From assembly GCA_022793195.1 (NCBI GenBank), contig JAAWCJ010000029.1:141014-205013 (forward strand): a stretch of DNA of 64,000 nucleotides. Reading direction: 5' to 3'. Of the stretch, positions 1 through 8,231 are shown in pieces. The translations under genes and the position numbers were made by a program. The notes under the pieces are model-generated. The model made no database searches. It saw nothing but the letters and a program-made list of their open reading frames with translations, and was not told the origin of the DNA. This stretch comes from Lachnospiraceae bacterium. GTDB lineage: Bacteria > Bacillota > Clostridia > Lachnospirales > Lachnospiraceae. Position 1 is the stretch's first letter. Every line of letters begins with the position of its first letter.

Positions 1-352
1 CATCGATGGTTTTAACCACACCGTTTTCCCCTGTCACTTTCTCTTCCGAAACATATTCCGGTATCCCGTACTTTTCCCGCAGGGCTTTCTGCTTTTCCGT
101 CTCCCCAGGTATATTCTCAGCCATAAGCCCCCTCTCTTTTTCCTTCCGTCCCACGGATTCCCCTGCACTGCCCTGTCCGCTTTTTTTCTGCCCTTCTTCC
201 GTCGGAGAAGCGTCCTCCGCCTCAGAGAGTGCGTCCGGCTTTTTCACTGAAATGTTCTCCACCTCCGCCTTTCCACAGCCGATTCCAAGCGTAATGCTGA
301 ACAAAAGCCCTGCCGCCAATATGGCCAACATCCCTTTTTTTACATTTTTCAT
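1..352 (-). CDS. Secreted or lipoprotein-like protein, 3' end off the window
   Basis: The frame is open from an ATG at 352 to the left window edge, so only the N-terminal ~117 residues are visible. GGAGATGG lies just upstream of the start. The protein begins MKNVKKGMLAILAAG, a positively charged segment and a hydrophobic stretch ending in GIGCG. This could be a signal peptide with an imperfect lipobox (Gly rather than Leu at -3). A Glu/Ser/Lys-rich spacer follows, then a more ordered part containing EKYGIPEYVSEEKV. It starts 56 bases after the histidine kinase stop in the same direction, so it is probably the last gene of the two-component operon or its target. I do not recognise the family; the missing C-terminus may hold the functional domain. 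Existence is well supported, function is not. Confidence 0.75.
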   Translation of the reverse strand, partial: MKNVKKGMLAILAAGLLFSITLGIGCGKAEVENISVKKPDALSEAEDASPTEEGQKKSGQGSAGESVGRKEKERGLMAENIPGETEKQKALREKYGIPEYVSEEKVTGENGVVKTID

Positions 353-408
353 AAGTTCCATCTCCTTTCTTTTCTTCACTATAAAAGAAAGTTTCCCCAA
401 AGTCCTCA

Positions 409-1803
409 TCACTCTGTAAAGGAATTGTAAAAATAAAGGGATACCTTCGTCCCTCTGCCCTTCCTGCTTTCGATCTGAAGATCTGCGCCATGGAGGCAGG
501 CAATCTGTTGGCAGATGGAAAGTCCCAGGCCGAGCCCCCCATTTTCACCTGCGGGCCCTCCTTTCCGGTAAAAAGGCTCCCGTATCTTCGTCAGTTCCTC
601 CTCTTCCATCCCTTTTCCAAAATCCCGGACAAACACTGTGCCCGCTTGGGGAATCCCCCCACGAATCTCCTGTCCGGGAAGGGACGCTTTGGCTCCATTA
701 TCTAAAAAATTCACAAAGAGGCTCACCAAAAGGTCCGCGTCTCCCTGTAGCGAAAAATCTGTTTTGGCACACAGGACAAATTCCCTGTCCGGCCACCGTC
801 TCTCAGCCATCCGCAGCGCTTTTTCTAAAATCGCTTTTGCAGAGTGCTTTTCCATGGAAATCGATTCATTCTGATGAAGGGCAATCAGTTCCATCAGCTT
901 TGCGGAGAGCCTCTGCAAATATCCCGCCTGTTCATAAATATTCTGAAGGGCCCGTTGCTTCTCCCTTTCTCCCAGTTTTACGTGGAGTAATGTGTCGGAA
1001 TATCCCACAATCGAAGTCATGGGAGTCCTCATTTCATGGGCCAGGCTTCCCAAAAGCCGTTCCTTTTCTTCCCCGGCACGGGTCAGCTCCTGTATCCTCT
1101 CCTCCACCTGCCCTGCCATCACATTGAAAGCCTCCGCCAATTTTCCTGTCTCATCCCGCCGGCTTCCATGTACGCGGATACTGTAATTCCCCCTGCTGAC
1201 TTCCATCGCCGCCCGTTCAAGGGTTCCCACAGGTTTTAACACCAGTTTCACAGCCGCCGCCACAAAAAGGGAGGCCGCTGTCATAAAGAAAAACCAGATG
1301 AAGGCAAACTGGCGCAAAAGGTCCTCTGCCTCCCCATGAATCTCTGTCAAATCCCGCACGGAAAACAGGTAATCCCCCTCCCCCAGCCAGGGCAGGCGGG
1401 AGCCGATGACCATACGGTATTCCCCTTCCCCCTGTTCCATAACATATTCTGTCTCTTCAAACTTTCCCTTCGTTTTCCAATCCGGGTTCCAGATGATTTC
1501 ATAGTCTGAAGAATCACAGACCACTTTCCCATCCTCCAGCCACAAATAACCCTCGAAAATCTCCTGCGCAAACATCTGTTTTATAATTAATCTGGTAATC
1601 TCCCTGGAATTTTCCGCAGCCGTCTCAGACCGGAAAATCCATTCCATTGTATATTTTGCCGATTCATAACTTTGAAGCTCCGCAAAAGCGGCTTCTGATA
1701 TCTGGCGTTTTTCATAAGACATCCCCAAAACCCATCCACATATCCCTCCGCACACTGCCAGAATCAGAAAAATAAACAGCATTATTTTCTGGTACAGTTT
1801 CAT
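409..1803 (-). CDS. Sensor histidine kinase (HAMP, HisKA, HATPase)
   Basis: 464-residue membrane kinase that autophosphorylates on His and passes the phosphate to the response regulator encoded just upstream. Visible parts: TM1 about residues 7-28; an extracytoplasmic sensor of ~135 residues; TM2 about 167-189; a HAMP linker about 190-242; the HisKA motif SLAHEMRTPMTS with the phospho-acceptor at His256; the N box FLDNGAKAS (Asn369); the G1 motif DFGKGM; and the G2 motif GLGLGLS. All catalytic motifs are intact. Its ATG overlaps the regulator stop by four bases (ATGA), indicating translational coupling. The sensor domain has no feature that reveals the signal. The next gene is a secreted protein, so envelope sensing is a reasonable inference. 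Confidence 0.93.
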   Translation of the reverse strand: MKLYQKIMLFIFLILAVCGGICGWVLGMSYEKRQISEAAFAELQSYESAKYTMEWIFRSETAAENSREITRLIIKQMFAQEIFEGYLWLEDGKVVCDSSDYEIIWNPDWKTKGKFEETEYVMEQGEGEYRMVIGSRLPWLGEGDYLFSVRDLTEIHGEAEDLLRQFAFIWFFFMTAASLFVAAAVKLVLKPVGTLERAAMEVSRGNYSIRVHGSRRDETGKLAEAFNVMAGQVEERIQELTRAGEEKERLLGSLAHEMRTPMTSIVGYSDTLLHVKLGEREKQRALQNIYEQAGYLQRLSAKLMELIALHQNESISMEKHSAKAILEKALRMAERRWPDREFVLCAKTDFSLQGDADLLVSLFVNFLDNGAKASLPGQEIRGGIPQAGTVFVRDFGKGMEEEELTKIREPFYRKGGPAGENGGLGLGLSICQQIACLHGADLQIESRKGRGTKVSLYFYNSFTE

Positions 1804-2465
1804 CCCCTGTCCTCCAGCCGGTAACCTATTTTAGGTATGGTCTGTATAAATCCCTGATTTCCCAGTTTCCTGCGAAGCTGTCCCACATGGACGTCCACGG
1901 TCCTGGTTTCTCCCATATAAAGGTCTCCCCACACTTCTTTTAAAAGCCTTTCCCTGGTAAACGTCACATTTTTATTTCTGACAAACAGTATTAACAGGTC
2001 GTATTCCAGCGGCTTCAAATGAATCTCCTGCCCGTTTTTTCTCACCGTCCTGCTTTCCAGGTGGATTTCCACATCCCCCGCCTTAAGAATACTCTGGAGG
2101 TGGCCTGTCCGCTCCAACACTTTTTCCACCCGCACTAAAAGCTCCAGTACTTCAAAGGGTTTTACAATATAATCTTCTGCTCCGCCCTTTAAGCCCCGTA
2201 CTTTAGAAGACACATCATCTTTTGCCGTCAGGAAAATAACAGGGATTCCCAAATCTTTAAAAAACGGCAGAAGTTCAAAACCGTCTTTCCCCGGCAACAT
2301 AATATCCACAATCGCCAGGTCAAATTTCCGGTCTTTGGCCAGGAGCTTCAATGCTTCCTCTCCATCCCGGCAATTTTCTGTCCCATAGCCCACCACCGTA
2401 AGGTTCATTTCCAAAAGCTCTGCAATGGCCGGATTGTCCTCCACAATTAAAATGCGATTCTCCAT
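1800..2465 (-). CDS. OmpR/PhoB-family response regulator
   Basis: 221 residues. The receiver domain (1-120) has the acidic pocket VEDN (Glu9-Asp10), the phospho-acceptor Asp54 in VDIMLPGKDG, the switch Thr in FLTAKDD and the conserved Lys in VKPF. The C-terminal winged helix (about 128-221) has the usual LKPLEYDLL and RTVDVHVGQLRRKLG signatures. It is the first gene of the minus-strand operon and overlaps the kinase gene by four bases. It is divergent from the ASKHA gene across a ~200-bp intergenic region that carries 11-bp-spaced TTGTAA repeats. Such repeats are compatible with PhoB-type tandem binding but are not proof of it. Confidence 0.95.
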   Translation of the reverse strand: MENRILIVEDNPAIAELLEMNLTVVGYGTENCRDGEEALKLLAKDRKFDLAIVDIMLPGKDGFELLPFFKDLGIPVIFLTAKDDVSSKVRGLKGGAEDYIVKPFEVLELLVRVEKVLERTGHLQSILKAGDVEIHLESRTVRKNGQEIHLKPLEYDLLILFVRNKNVTFTRERLLKEVWGDLYMGETRTVDVHVGQLRRKLGNQGFIQTIPKIGYRLEDRG

Positions 2466-2582
2466 AACATTTCCCCCACATTTTATGCTTTTTCGGAAAA
2501 AGCATACCCTTCAGATATACGATTTTGGCGTTCCCGCCTACATATATTTTATCACATTTTATTCCCCGAAAACTGATTCTCT

Positions 2583-2611
2583 TTGTAAACAAGTTGTAAA
2601 TGTGATAAACT
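2583..2611 (+). promoter_or_regulatory. Possible promoter of the ASKHA gene with TTGTAA direct repeats
   Basis: TTGTAA (2583-2588), a 17-base spacer, then TAAACT (2606-2611) gives a moderate sigma-A match 55 bases before the ASKHA start. TTGTAAA occurs twice, 11 bp apart (from 2583 and from 2594), the pitch used by PhoB-type regulators. The response regulator gene reads away on the other side. Confidence 0.4.
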
Positions 2612-2665
2612 GTACAACAGATATTTAATTTTTCATGGTCCCTTATGGACCCAGGAGGTATTCCC

Positions 2666-4297
2666 ATGGCTCATTCCGCGGCAGATGCCAATTCATCCAT
2701 CCATTTTTCATCAGATACGGAAGTATCCTCTTTTGTTTCCGGCTGTATGCAGGGCCAGGCATTGAGCCGAAAAGTTTACCTTAAACTTACCGTGCCTTCC
2801 GAAGGCGATACTGCTGCAGACGCCGAACGGCTTTTATCCTCTCTGGAGCCTGAGTTTTCCGACGTCTCCCTTCCTTATTATGTGTTAAAACGGGATTACC
2901 CCGCTTTCCGAAAAGACCACTGGCGTGTCACAGCCACCCTTATTTTTACGGGAAACGGCTGGCAAGTGGTATCTGTTGAGGCTGGCGATACTACTGCTTT
3001 TCATTACGGCCTGGCTGCAGATCTTGGAAGTACCACAGTGGTCATGGGGTTGGTGGACTTAAATACAGGGGAAGTTTTGGGGGAGGCAGGCTGCTTTAAC
3101 CGGCAGATTTCCTACGGAACCGATATTCTCACCAGGATTTTTCATACCCAGTCCAAAGAAGAGGGGCGCGAAGAGCTTCAAAAGGCAACTACGGACACCC
3201 TTTCCGGATTAATGGAACAACTTTCAAAAAAAACCGGAATTGATGTCAAAAACTGTTCTATCCTGGTCATCGGCGGAAATACCACCATGGTCCACTTTCT
3301 TCTGGGAATCGACGCTTTTTCTGTATTTATGGCGCCTTTTGCCCCTGTATTCAATGGCAGCGGCTTCCTGCGGGGGCGGGAGCTTTCTCTGCCTTTTGAT
3401 GGGTTTGTCTACTGTATTCCCTCTGCCGCCAATTATCTGGGCGGAGATATTATCAGCGGCATCCTCGCCTCCGGCATGAGAAAAAGCGAAAAAATCTCCT
3501 TATATATTGATATCGGCACCAATGGAGAAATGGCTGTGGGCAGTTCCGAATTCCTTGTGGCAGGCGCAGGAGCTGCCGGCCCTGCCCTGGAAGGCGGCAT
3601 CAGTAAATACGGGATGAGGGCCGAACCGGGGGCCGTAGACAGTGTCCGCATTGAAAACGGGCGTCTCACCTTCACTACCATTGGACAAGAACCTGTGAAA
3701 GGAATCTGCGGTTCCGGGATTGTTGACCTTTTGGCTGAGCTTTTATTAAACGGCTGGATGGATCTGCAGGGAACCCTGCTGGCTGAAAAATCAGAACGGA
3801 TTACTAAAAAGGACGGGGAACTGGTAGTCATTTATGGATATGCTTCGGAGACTGCCGACGGCTTTGACCGGTACTTTTCCCAGTCCGATATTAAAAGTTT
3901 TATGGATACAAAAGCTGCCGCCAGTACCATGGTGGCCTGCCTGCTGGCGGAAACCGGGATTTCAGCCGGTGATGTGGACCATATTTTCATGGCCGGCTCT
4001 TTCGGAAAACATCTGAACCTGGAATCTGCCATCACCATCGGACTCTATCCTGATCTTCCCAGGGAAAAGTTTATCTGTATTGGAAACGGTTCCTTAAAAG
4101 GGGCCTATGCCCTCTTAACCGACCGCGGCTGCATGGAAGAAATCAGCCGAATCCTTCCTGATATCCATTATCTGCAGTTTGCCTCAGTGGAGGACTTTGT
4201 TCCCCGGATGCAGGCCGCCAAGTTCTTTCCCCACACAGACCTTGAGGCATGGCCCACGGTGAAGGCGGAGCTTATCCGCCGAGGGGTATTAAAATAA
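2666..4297 (+). CDS. ASKHA-type ATPase, DUF4445 / corrinoid-activation-protein-like
   Basis: 543 residues from the ATG at 2666, chosen over an in-frame ATG at 2645 because AGGAGG sits seven bases upstream at 2653-2658. The C-terminal two thirds is an actin-like ATPase fold. Visible are a phosphate-1 loop (LAADLGSTTVVMGLVDL), a second nucleotide motif (IDIGTNGEMAVG), a Gly-rich adenosine loop (AGAGAAGPALEGG) and a late motif (AGSFGKHLNLESA). This arrangement matches the reductive activators of corrinoid proteins (RamA/RACo class), which couple ATP hydrolysis to Co(II) to Co(I) reduction. The usual N-terminal [2Fe-2S] ferredoxin domain is absent, with no Cys cluster in the first ~120 residues, and no methyltransferase or corrinoid gene is nearby. 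Family assignment is good; the exact partner is unknown. Confidence 0.85.
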   Translation: MAHSAADANSSIHFSSDTEVSSFVSGCMQGQALSRKVYLKLTVPSEGDTAADAERLLSSLEPEFSDVSLPYYVLKRDYPAFRKDHWRVTATLIFTGNGWQVVSVEAGDTTAFHYGLAADLGSTTVVMGLVDLNTGEVLGEAGCFNRQISYGTDILTRIFHTQSKEEGREELQKATTDTLSGLMEQLSKKTGIDVKNCSILVIGGNTTMVHFLLGIDAFSVFMAPFAPVFNGSGFLRGRELSLPFDGFVYCIPSAANYLGGDIISGILASGMRKSEKISLYIDIGTNGEMAVGSSEFLVAGAGAAGPALEGGISKYGMRAEPGAVDSVRIENGRLTFTTIGQEPVKGICGSGIVDLLAELLLNGWMDLQGTLLAEKSERITKKDGELVVIYGYASETADGFDRYFSQSDIKSFMDTKAAASTMVACLLAETGISAGDVDHIFMAGSFGKHLNLESAITIGLYPDLPREKFICIGNGSLKGAYALLTDRGCMEEISRILPDIHYLQFASVEDFVPRMQAAKFFPHTDLEAWPTVKAELIRRGVLK

Positions 4298-4310
4298 GGA
4301 GTCTCCGCAG

Positions 4311-4541
4311 ATTATAAATAGTCCGGTTCTATATGCCGGGAACCCCGTCCCTATCCTGCTTTTACCCGATAGGCAGATTTTGTAGGTTTTGTGAGCCTAG
4401 CGGCGCCAGTCCCGCTAACCAGCTTCTATGGAAGCGGTGGCTGGCGGCAAAAGGCGGCGCAGCAAAACCAAAAAATCAACGTGGGCAAAAGCAGGATAGG
4501 GACGGGGTTCCCGGCGCATATAAAGCCGATCCATTTATAAT
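4311..4541. repeat. Structured dispersed repeat, copy 1 (conserved core, private inverted arms)
   Basis: Fills the 266-bp gap between convergent genes. The left arm 4311-4367 and right arm 4483-4541 are inverted copies of each other; the inner ~30 bases differ at one position and mismatches increase outward. The core between them (about 4370-4482, read on the minus strand) matches 48921-49034 with 13 differences in 114 bases. The arms do not match the arms of that second copy. No open frame. It may also terminate transcription for both neighbours. Confidence 0.85.
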
Positions 4542-4563
4542 TTACGGCATCCTCTATATCATT

Positions 4564-5361
4564 CTAATCGGACAGCATCATCCTGTCGTTGGCAAATTCG
4601 CCGCCGCTGGCATCCTCGAATTTCTTTAAAAGGTCTTCCACTTTCAGTTTCTTTTTCTCTTCCCCGCGCACATCATAAATGATCTGTCCGTCGTGCATCA
4701 TGATCAGGCGGTTTCCAAGGCGAAGCGCATCTTTCATATTGTGAGTAACCATCAAGGCTGTCAGCCTGGCTTCCACAACCATCTCTTCCGTCAGGCTCAA
4801 AACCTTTTTGGCTGTCCTGGGATCCAGGGCCGCCGTATGCTCGTCAAGCAACAAAAGCTTCGGCTTTTGAAGGGTCGCCATCAGAAGTGTCAGCGCCTGT
4901 CTCTGGCCGCCGGAAAGAAGTCCTACTTTGGCAGTCATCCGCTCCTCCAACCCCAGTCCAAGGCGTTTAAGTTCCTCATGGAAAATTTCCTTTTCCTGCT
5001 TTGTAACACCCCATTTGAGGCCGCGTCTGCGCCCCCTTCTATGGGCCAGGGCCATATTTTCCTCAATCTGCATACCTGCCGCCGTCCCCATCATGGGATC
5101 CTGGAACACACGCCCCAGAAGGGAAGCCCGCTTGTATTCCGGCTGGCGGGAAATATTCACGCCATCCAGATAAATGGTTCCACAATCAATGGGATATACT
5201 CCCGCAATCATATTCAACATGGTGGACTTCCCGGCTCCGTTTCCGCCGATAATGGTGACAAAATCCTCCGGCTCCAGATGCAGGTTCAAGTCCCTTAAAG
5301 CCTGTTTCTCCGTAACGGTCCCGGGATTAAAGGTTTTGCTTACATGGCTGATATTTAGCAT
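4564..5361 (-). CDS. ABC transporter ATP-binding protein (ABC_sub_bind / Trp-type system)
   Basis: 265 residues. The start at 5361 is chosen because GGAGGAAA lies in front of it and it is one base after the permease stop; an in-frame ATG 30 bases earlier lies inside the permease gene. Motifs: Walker A GGNGAGKS, Q-loop VFQDP, signature LLSGGQRQ, Walker B LLLLDEH and the H-loop Thr-His in MVTHNM. Note DEH in place of DEP after the catalytic Glu. It powers the importer formed with the two genes upstream (permease, lipoprotein). The architecture resembles the TrpXYZ-type systems whose substrate protein belongs to the ABC_sub_bind family. The substrate is not evident from sequence. Confidence 0.9.
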   Translation of the reverse strand: MLNISHVSKTFNPGTVTEKQALRDLNLHLEPEDFVTIIGGNGAGKSTMLNMIAGVYPIDCGTIYLDGVNISRQPEYKRASLLGRVFQDPMMGTAAGMQIEENMALAHRRGRRRGLKWGVTKQEKEIFHEELKRLGLGLEERMTAKVGLLSGGQRQALTLLMATLQKPKLLLLDEHTAALDPRTAKKVLSLTEEMVVEARLTALMVTHNMKDALRLGNRLIMMHDGQIIYDVRGEEKKKLKVEDLLKKFEDASGGEFANDRMMLSD

Positions 5362-5362
5362 G

Positions 5363-6292
5363 TCAGTTTCCTCCTTTCCCGGCGTTTTCACCTGTCATGG
5401 GATCATAGCTGGCTGCCTGTCTTCTTTTATCCAGAAGCACAGGCACTGTCAAAGCTGCAGCCACCAAAAGAGCCGTCAAAAGCTTCAGGTCGTCCGTATT
5501 CAAACCAAGCTGCAGCACCACGGCCACAATAATCCTGTAAACGACAGAACCGATCACCACCGACAGAAGCTTTGTCCCAAAGCTGGTTTTCTTCCCAAAG
5601 ATCACTTCACCGATAATAATGGAAGCCAGGCCGATGACAATGGCCCCTGTCCCCTGCTTTACGTCGGCATATCCCTGGCTCTGTGTCACCATGGCGCCGG
5701 AAAGAGCCACCAGGCCGTTGCTTATGGCAAGTCCCAGCACCTTATTTCTGTTGGTATTCATCCCCAGGGAACGGGCCATACGCTCATTGTCCCCTGTGGC
5801 ACGGATGGCTGAGCCAATCTCCGTACCGAAAAACCAGTACAATACGGCAATCAGGCCGGCCACAAAAACCAACCCCACAATCATGGATATCCAGTTTTGT
5901 CCAAGGCCGGTGAGGCCTGAAAGCTGCTTAAAAATGGTAGGACTCTTTAAAAGCGGCGTATTGGAACGTCCCATAATACGCAGATTAATGGAATACAGGC
6001 CGATTTGAGTCAGGATTCCGGCTAAAATCGCAGGAATCTCACACCGTGTATGTAAAAGCCCCGTCACAAAACCGGCCAACATTCCTGCGATCACAGCCGC
6101 CGCAAGAGACAGCCAGGGATTTATCCCCACCGTAATCAGCGCGGCACAGGTACAGCCTCCAAGGGCAAAGCTTCCATCCACAGTCAGATCCGCCACATCC
6201 AGTATCCTGTAGGTCAGGTAAATGCCTAACGCCATGATTCCCCAAAGAATCCCCTGGCTGACGGCGCCCTGAATCGCCAACATAATCCCCAT
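5363..6292 (-). CDS. ABC transporter permease (ABC_sub_bind-linked, LivH-like fold)
   Basis: 309 residues, almost entirely hydrophobic with about 8-9 membrane segments. It begins with the typical MLAIQGAVSQGILWGIMALG segment and has the DLTVDGSFALGG loop characteristic of permeases in this group. GGAGGGAG precedes the start by ~10 bases. It lies 35 bp after the lipoprotein gene and one base before the ATPase gene, so the three are cotranscribed. A single permease gene suggests a homodimeric channel. Confidence 0.9.
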   Translation of the reverse strand: MGIMLAIQGAVSQGILWGIMALGIYLTYRILDVADLTVDGSFALGGCTCAALITVGINPWLSLAAAVIAGMLAGFVTGLLHTRCEIPAILAGILTQIGLYSINLRIMGRSNTPLLKSPTIFKQLSGLTGLGQNWISMIVGLVFVAGLIAVLYWFFGTEIGSAIRATGDNERMARSLGMNTNRNKVLGLAISNGLVALSGAMVTQSQGYADVKQGTGAIVIGLASIIIGEVIFGKKTSFGTKLLSVVIGSVVYRIIVAVVLQLGLNTDDLKLLTALLVAAALTVPVLLDKRRQAASYDPMTGENAGKGGN

Positions 6293-6327
6293 ACGGTTTC
6301 TCTCCCTCCAGACTTTCTTTCAATAGG

Positions 6328-7425
6328 TTATTCCGCCAAATCCTTTGCTCTGTCCATCACGCCATCCAGGTTTACACCCAGTTCCTTTGCCGCTGCGGAA
6401 TTCACAGCCAGGCTGCAGTCCTCAGCGCTGATATGCTGAATGGGCATGGTACTCACGTCTGTCCCATTTTCCAGAATATCAACAGCCATCTGGCCGGCCA
6501 ATTTGCCCAGTGCATAGTAATCAAGGCCATAGGTAGCCAGGCCGCCGTTTGTCACCATATTCTCTTCTCCCACAATACAAGGAAGCCCGTTTGCGTTGGT
6601 AATCATGGTGACAGTCGCCATGGCTTCTGCCAGGAGATTGTCCGTAGGAATATAAACTGCATCTACTTTTCCGATCATGGATTCCGCCACCGACTGAATC
6701 ATGCTGGAATCTGAAACCGTAAACTCCTCATATTCCAGGCCCTTTGCCTCACAAACTTCCTTTGCAATACCTGCCTGGAGAATGGAATTGTCCTCGGAAG
6801 AACAGTACATGATGCCAACTTTCTTTGCTTCGGGAAGGATTTCCTGCAACAGGGAAATCTGCTCTTCCACCGGGTTCATATCGGAAGAGCCGGATACATT
6901 GGTTCCCGGCGCTTCACTGCTGTTCACAAGCCCTGCCGCTTCAAAATCCGTAACAGCTGTCGCCAGAATCGGAATCTCCGTGGTCTTTCCCGCCACTGCC
7001 TGGGCCGCCGGAGTCGCAATCGCAAGAATCAGGTCGTTCTTGTCGTTGACCAGCTTATTGGCGATGGTTTCACAGTTGGAAACGTCGTTCTGGGCGTTAT
7101 TAAAATCCAGTTCCAGGTTCTTGCCTTCCTCATAACCGGCTTCCTTAAGTGCTGCCACAAAGCCTTCATAGCTGGCGTCAAGAGCCGGATGTTCCGTAAG
7201 CTGGACCACGCCGATCTTTACCGTCTCTCCGCTTGCCGCAGCATCTCCCTTTGTTTCAGGAGTCTCTGTCCCTGCACCTTTTGTTTCCTGGGCTTTCGTA
7301 TCTGCTGCCTCAGTCGCTGCTTTTGTCTCCGCGCTTTTAGTCTCCTTTGCATCCCCTCCGCAGGCCGCCAAAAGATTCACAGCCAGCAGGGCCGCCGTCA
7401 TCACTGCCACTACTTTCTTTTTCAT
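6328..7425 (-). CDS. ABC transporter substrate-binding lipoprotein (ABC_sub_bind family)
   Basis: 365 residues from the ATG at 7425 (GAGAGG upstream); an in-frame ATG at 7455 has a poorer ribosome site. Signal peptide with lipobox LLAACG, so the mature protein is lipid-anchored at Cys. A ~45-residue Thr/Glu/Lys/Ala linker rich in ETK repeats follows, then two periplasmic-binding lobes (KIGVVQLTEHPALD, LILAIATPAAQAVAGKT, KVGIMYCSSEDNS, VDAVYIPTDN, GLATYGLDYYALG). The family includes the tryptophan-binding TrpX proteins of streptococci; other members differ in substrate, so amino acid uptake is only a working guess. First gene of a three-gene operon. Confidence 0.9.
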   Translation of the reverse strand: MKKKVVAVMTAALLAVNLLAACGGDAKETKSAETKAATEAADTKAQETKGAGTETPETKGDAAASGETVKIGVVQLTEHPALDASYEGFVAALKEAGYEEGKNLELDFNNAQNDVSNCETIANKLVNDKNDLILAIATPAAQAVAGKTTEIPILATAVTDFEAAGLVNSSEAPGTNVSGSSDMNPVEEQISLLQEILPEAKKVGIMYCSSEDNSILQAGIAKEVCEAKGLEYEEFTVSDSSMIQSVAESMIGKVDAVYIPTDNLLAEAMATVTMITNANGLPCIVGEENMVTNGGLATYGLDYYALGKLAGQMAVDILENGTDVSTMPIQHISAEDCSLAVNSAAAKELGVNLDGVMDRAKDLAE

Positions 7426-7526
7426 AACATAAATCCTCTCTTTTTGTTTTTTCATAACATACTGCCGACCGGCAGGGATACACCGGTTTCATCCGGCCAT
7501 ATATTCCTTCTCCAGCCAACGCTAAC

Positions 7527-7586
7527 AGCATACTACAAAAAGAGAGGAAAGTCAATACATTAAAGTGTCATAACTTAACGTGTTAA
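7527..7586 (-). promoter_or_regulatory. Promoter of the ABC importer operon with an upstream dyad
   Basis: On the minus strand TTGACT (7550-7555), a 17-base spacer and TATGCT (7527-7532) lie ~100 bases before the lipoprotein start. About 20 bases upstream of the -35 is TTAAC-GT-GTTAA (7575-7586), and a related half (TTAAAGTGT) lies between. These are candidate regulator sites. Confidence 0.7.
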
Positions 7587-7613
7587 AGCATCTCTATTAA
7601 AATATACCTTCAC

Positions 7614-8231
7614 TCAGGGCCGCAGGTATCTCCAGAGGGTTCCAAGGAGCAGAAACAGGGTTCCGCCAGCCGCCAGCCAGTATTTCGGGCCAAAATTTCC
7701 CTCCGACATGGAGAAAAGATAAAAACTTTTCACATACCGGCTCCCGCCAAAATTTATGGCATAATAAACCATCGGGACCATATATCCCACCGCAGGGTTA
7801 TCTGTCAGGCTATAGAAAAACATTCCCATCCCTCCCAGAAACAAGGCCCCCGCCATGGTTCCAAAGAAATAACTCCAAACCGGGAAACGACATTCGCACC
7901 CCTTTAAAAACATAATACATGCCATTTCCGCCATTACCAGAAAAACCACCCCTTCCAGAATCCTGATTCCATGAATTTTTGTCAGGGACATCTGTTTGGA
8001 ACGGACCAAATCCCGGATATCCTTATCCTGATCTGCCATAAATACAGGAACCAGCAGTACGATTCCCATGAGTGCCGCATAAGTCTCCAGGGTTCTGGCT
8101 GTCTCCCGCGGACTTAAGTTTTCCGTACTTACCAGAAACGGCATCAGGCAAAACAACAAAACAGCTGCCAGGAGGTGATATTTAAAATGATGTTTCAGGT
8201 GGGATTTACCGATTTTTAAATAATCTTCCAA
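7614..8231 (-). CDS. Membrane protein, second permease subunit of an ABC-2 exporter
   Basis: 205 residues from a TTG start at 8231, preferred over the in-frame ATGs at 8288 and 8264 because AAAGGAGGGG lies just upstream of the TTG. It then overlaps the preceding permease gene by 26 bases. Five to six hydrophobic segments follow a short basic cytoplasmic N-terminus (GKSHLKHHFKYHLL). Examples are LLAAVLLFCLMPFLV, YAALMGIVLLVPVFM, GALFLGGMGMFFYSL and LFLLLGTLW. No catalytic motif. Position directly after an ABC ATPase and a large ABC-2-like permease suggests it is the smaller channel subunit. Family not recognised more precisely. Confidence 0.75.
   Translation of the reverse strand: MEDYLKIGKSHLKHHFKYHLLAAVLLFCLMPFLVSTENLSPRETARTLETYAALMGIVLLVPVFMADQDKDIRDLVRSKQMSLTKIHGIRILEGVVFLVMAEMACIMFLKGCECRFPVWSYFFGTMAGALFLGGMGMFFYSLTDNPAVGYMVPMVYYAINFGGSRYVKSFYLFSMSEGNFGPKYWLAAGGTLFLLLGTLWRYLRP

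Noticed and set aside
222..548. Minus-strand frame of 108 codons starting inside the histidine kinase
   Set aside because: It overlaps both the kinase 3' end and the signal-peptide gene in another frame; the 352 start with a ribosome site and hydrophobic leader is far better supported.
4311..4541. Simple bidirectional terminator for the two convergent genes
   Set aside because: Arms near 60 bases and a core shared with a second locus 44 kb away are not explained by a terminator alone, though it may also terminate.
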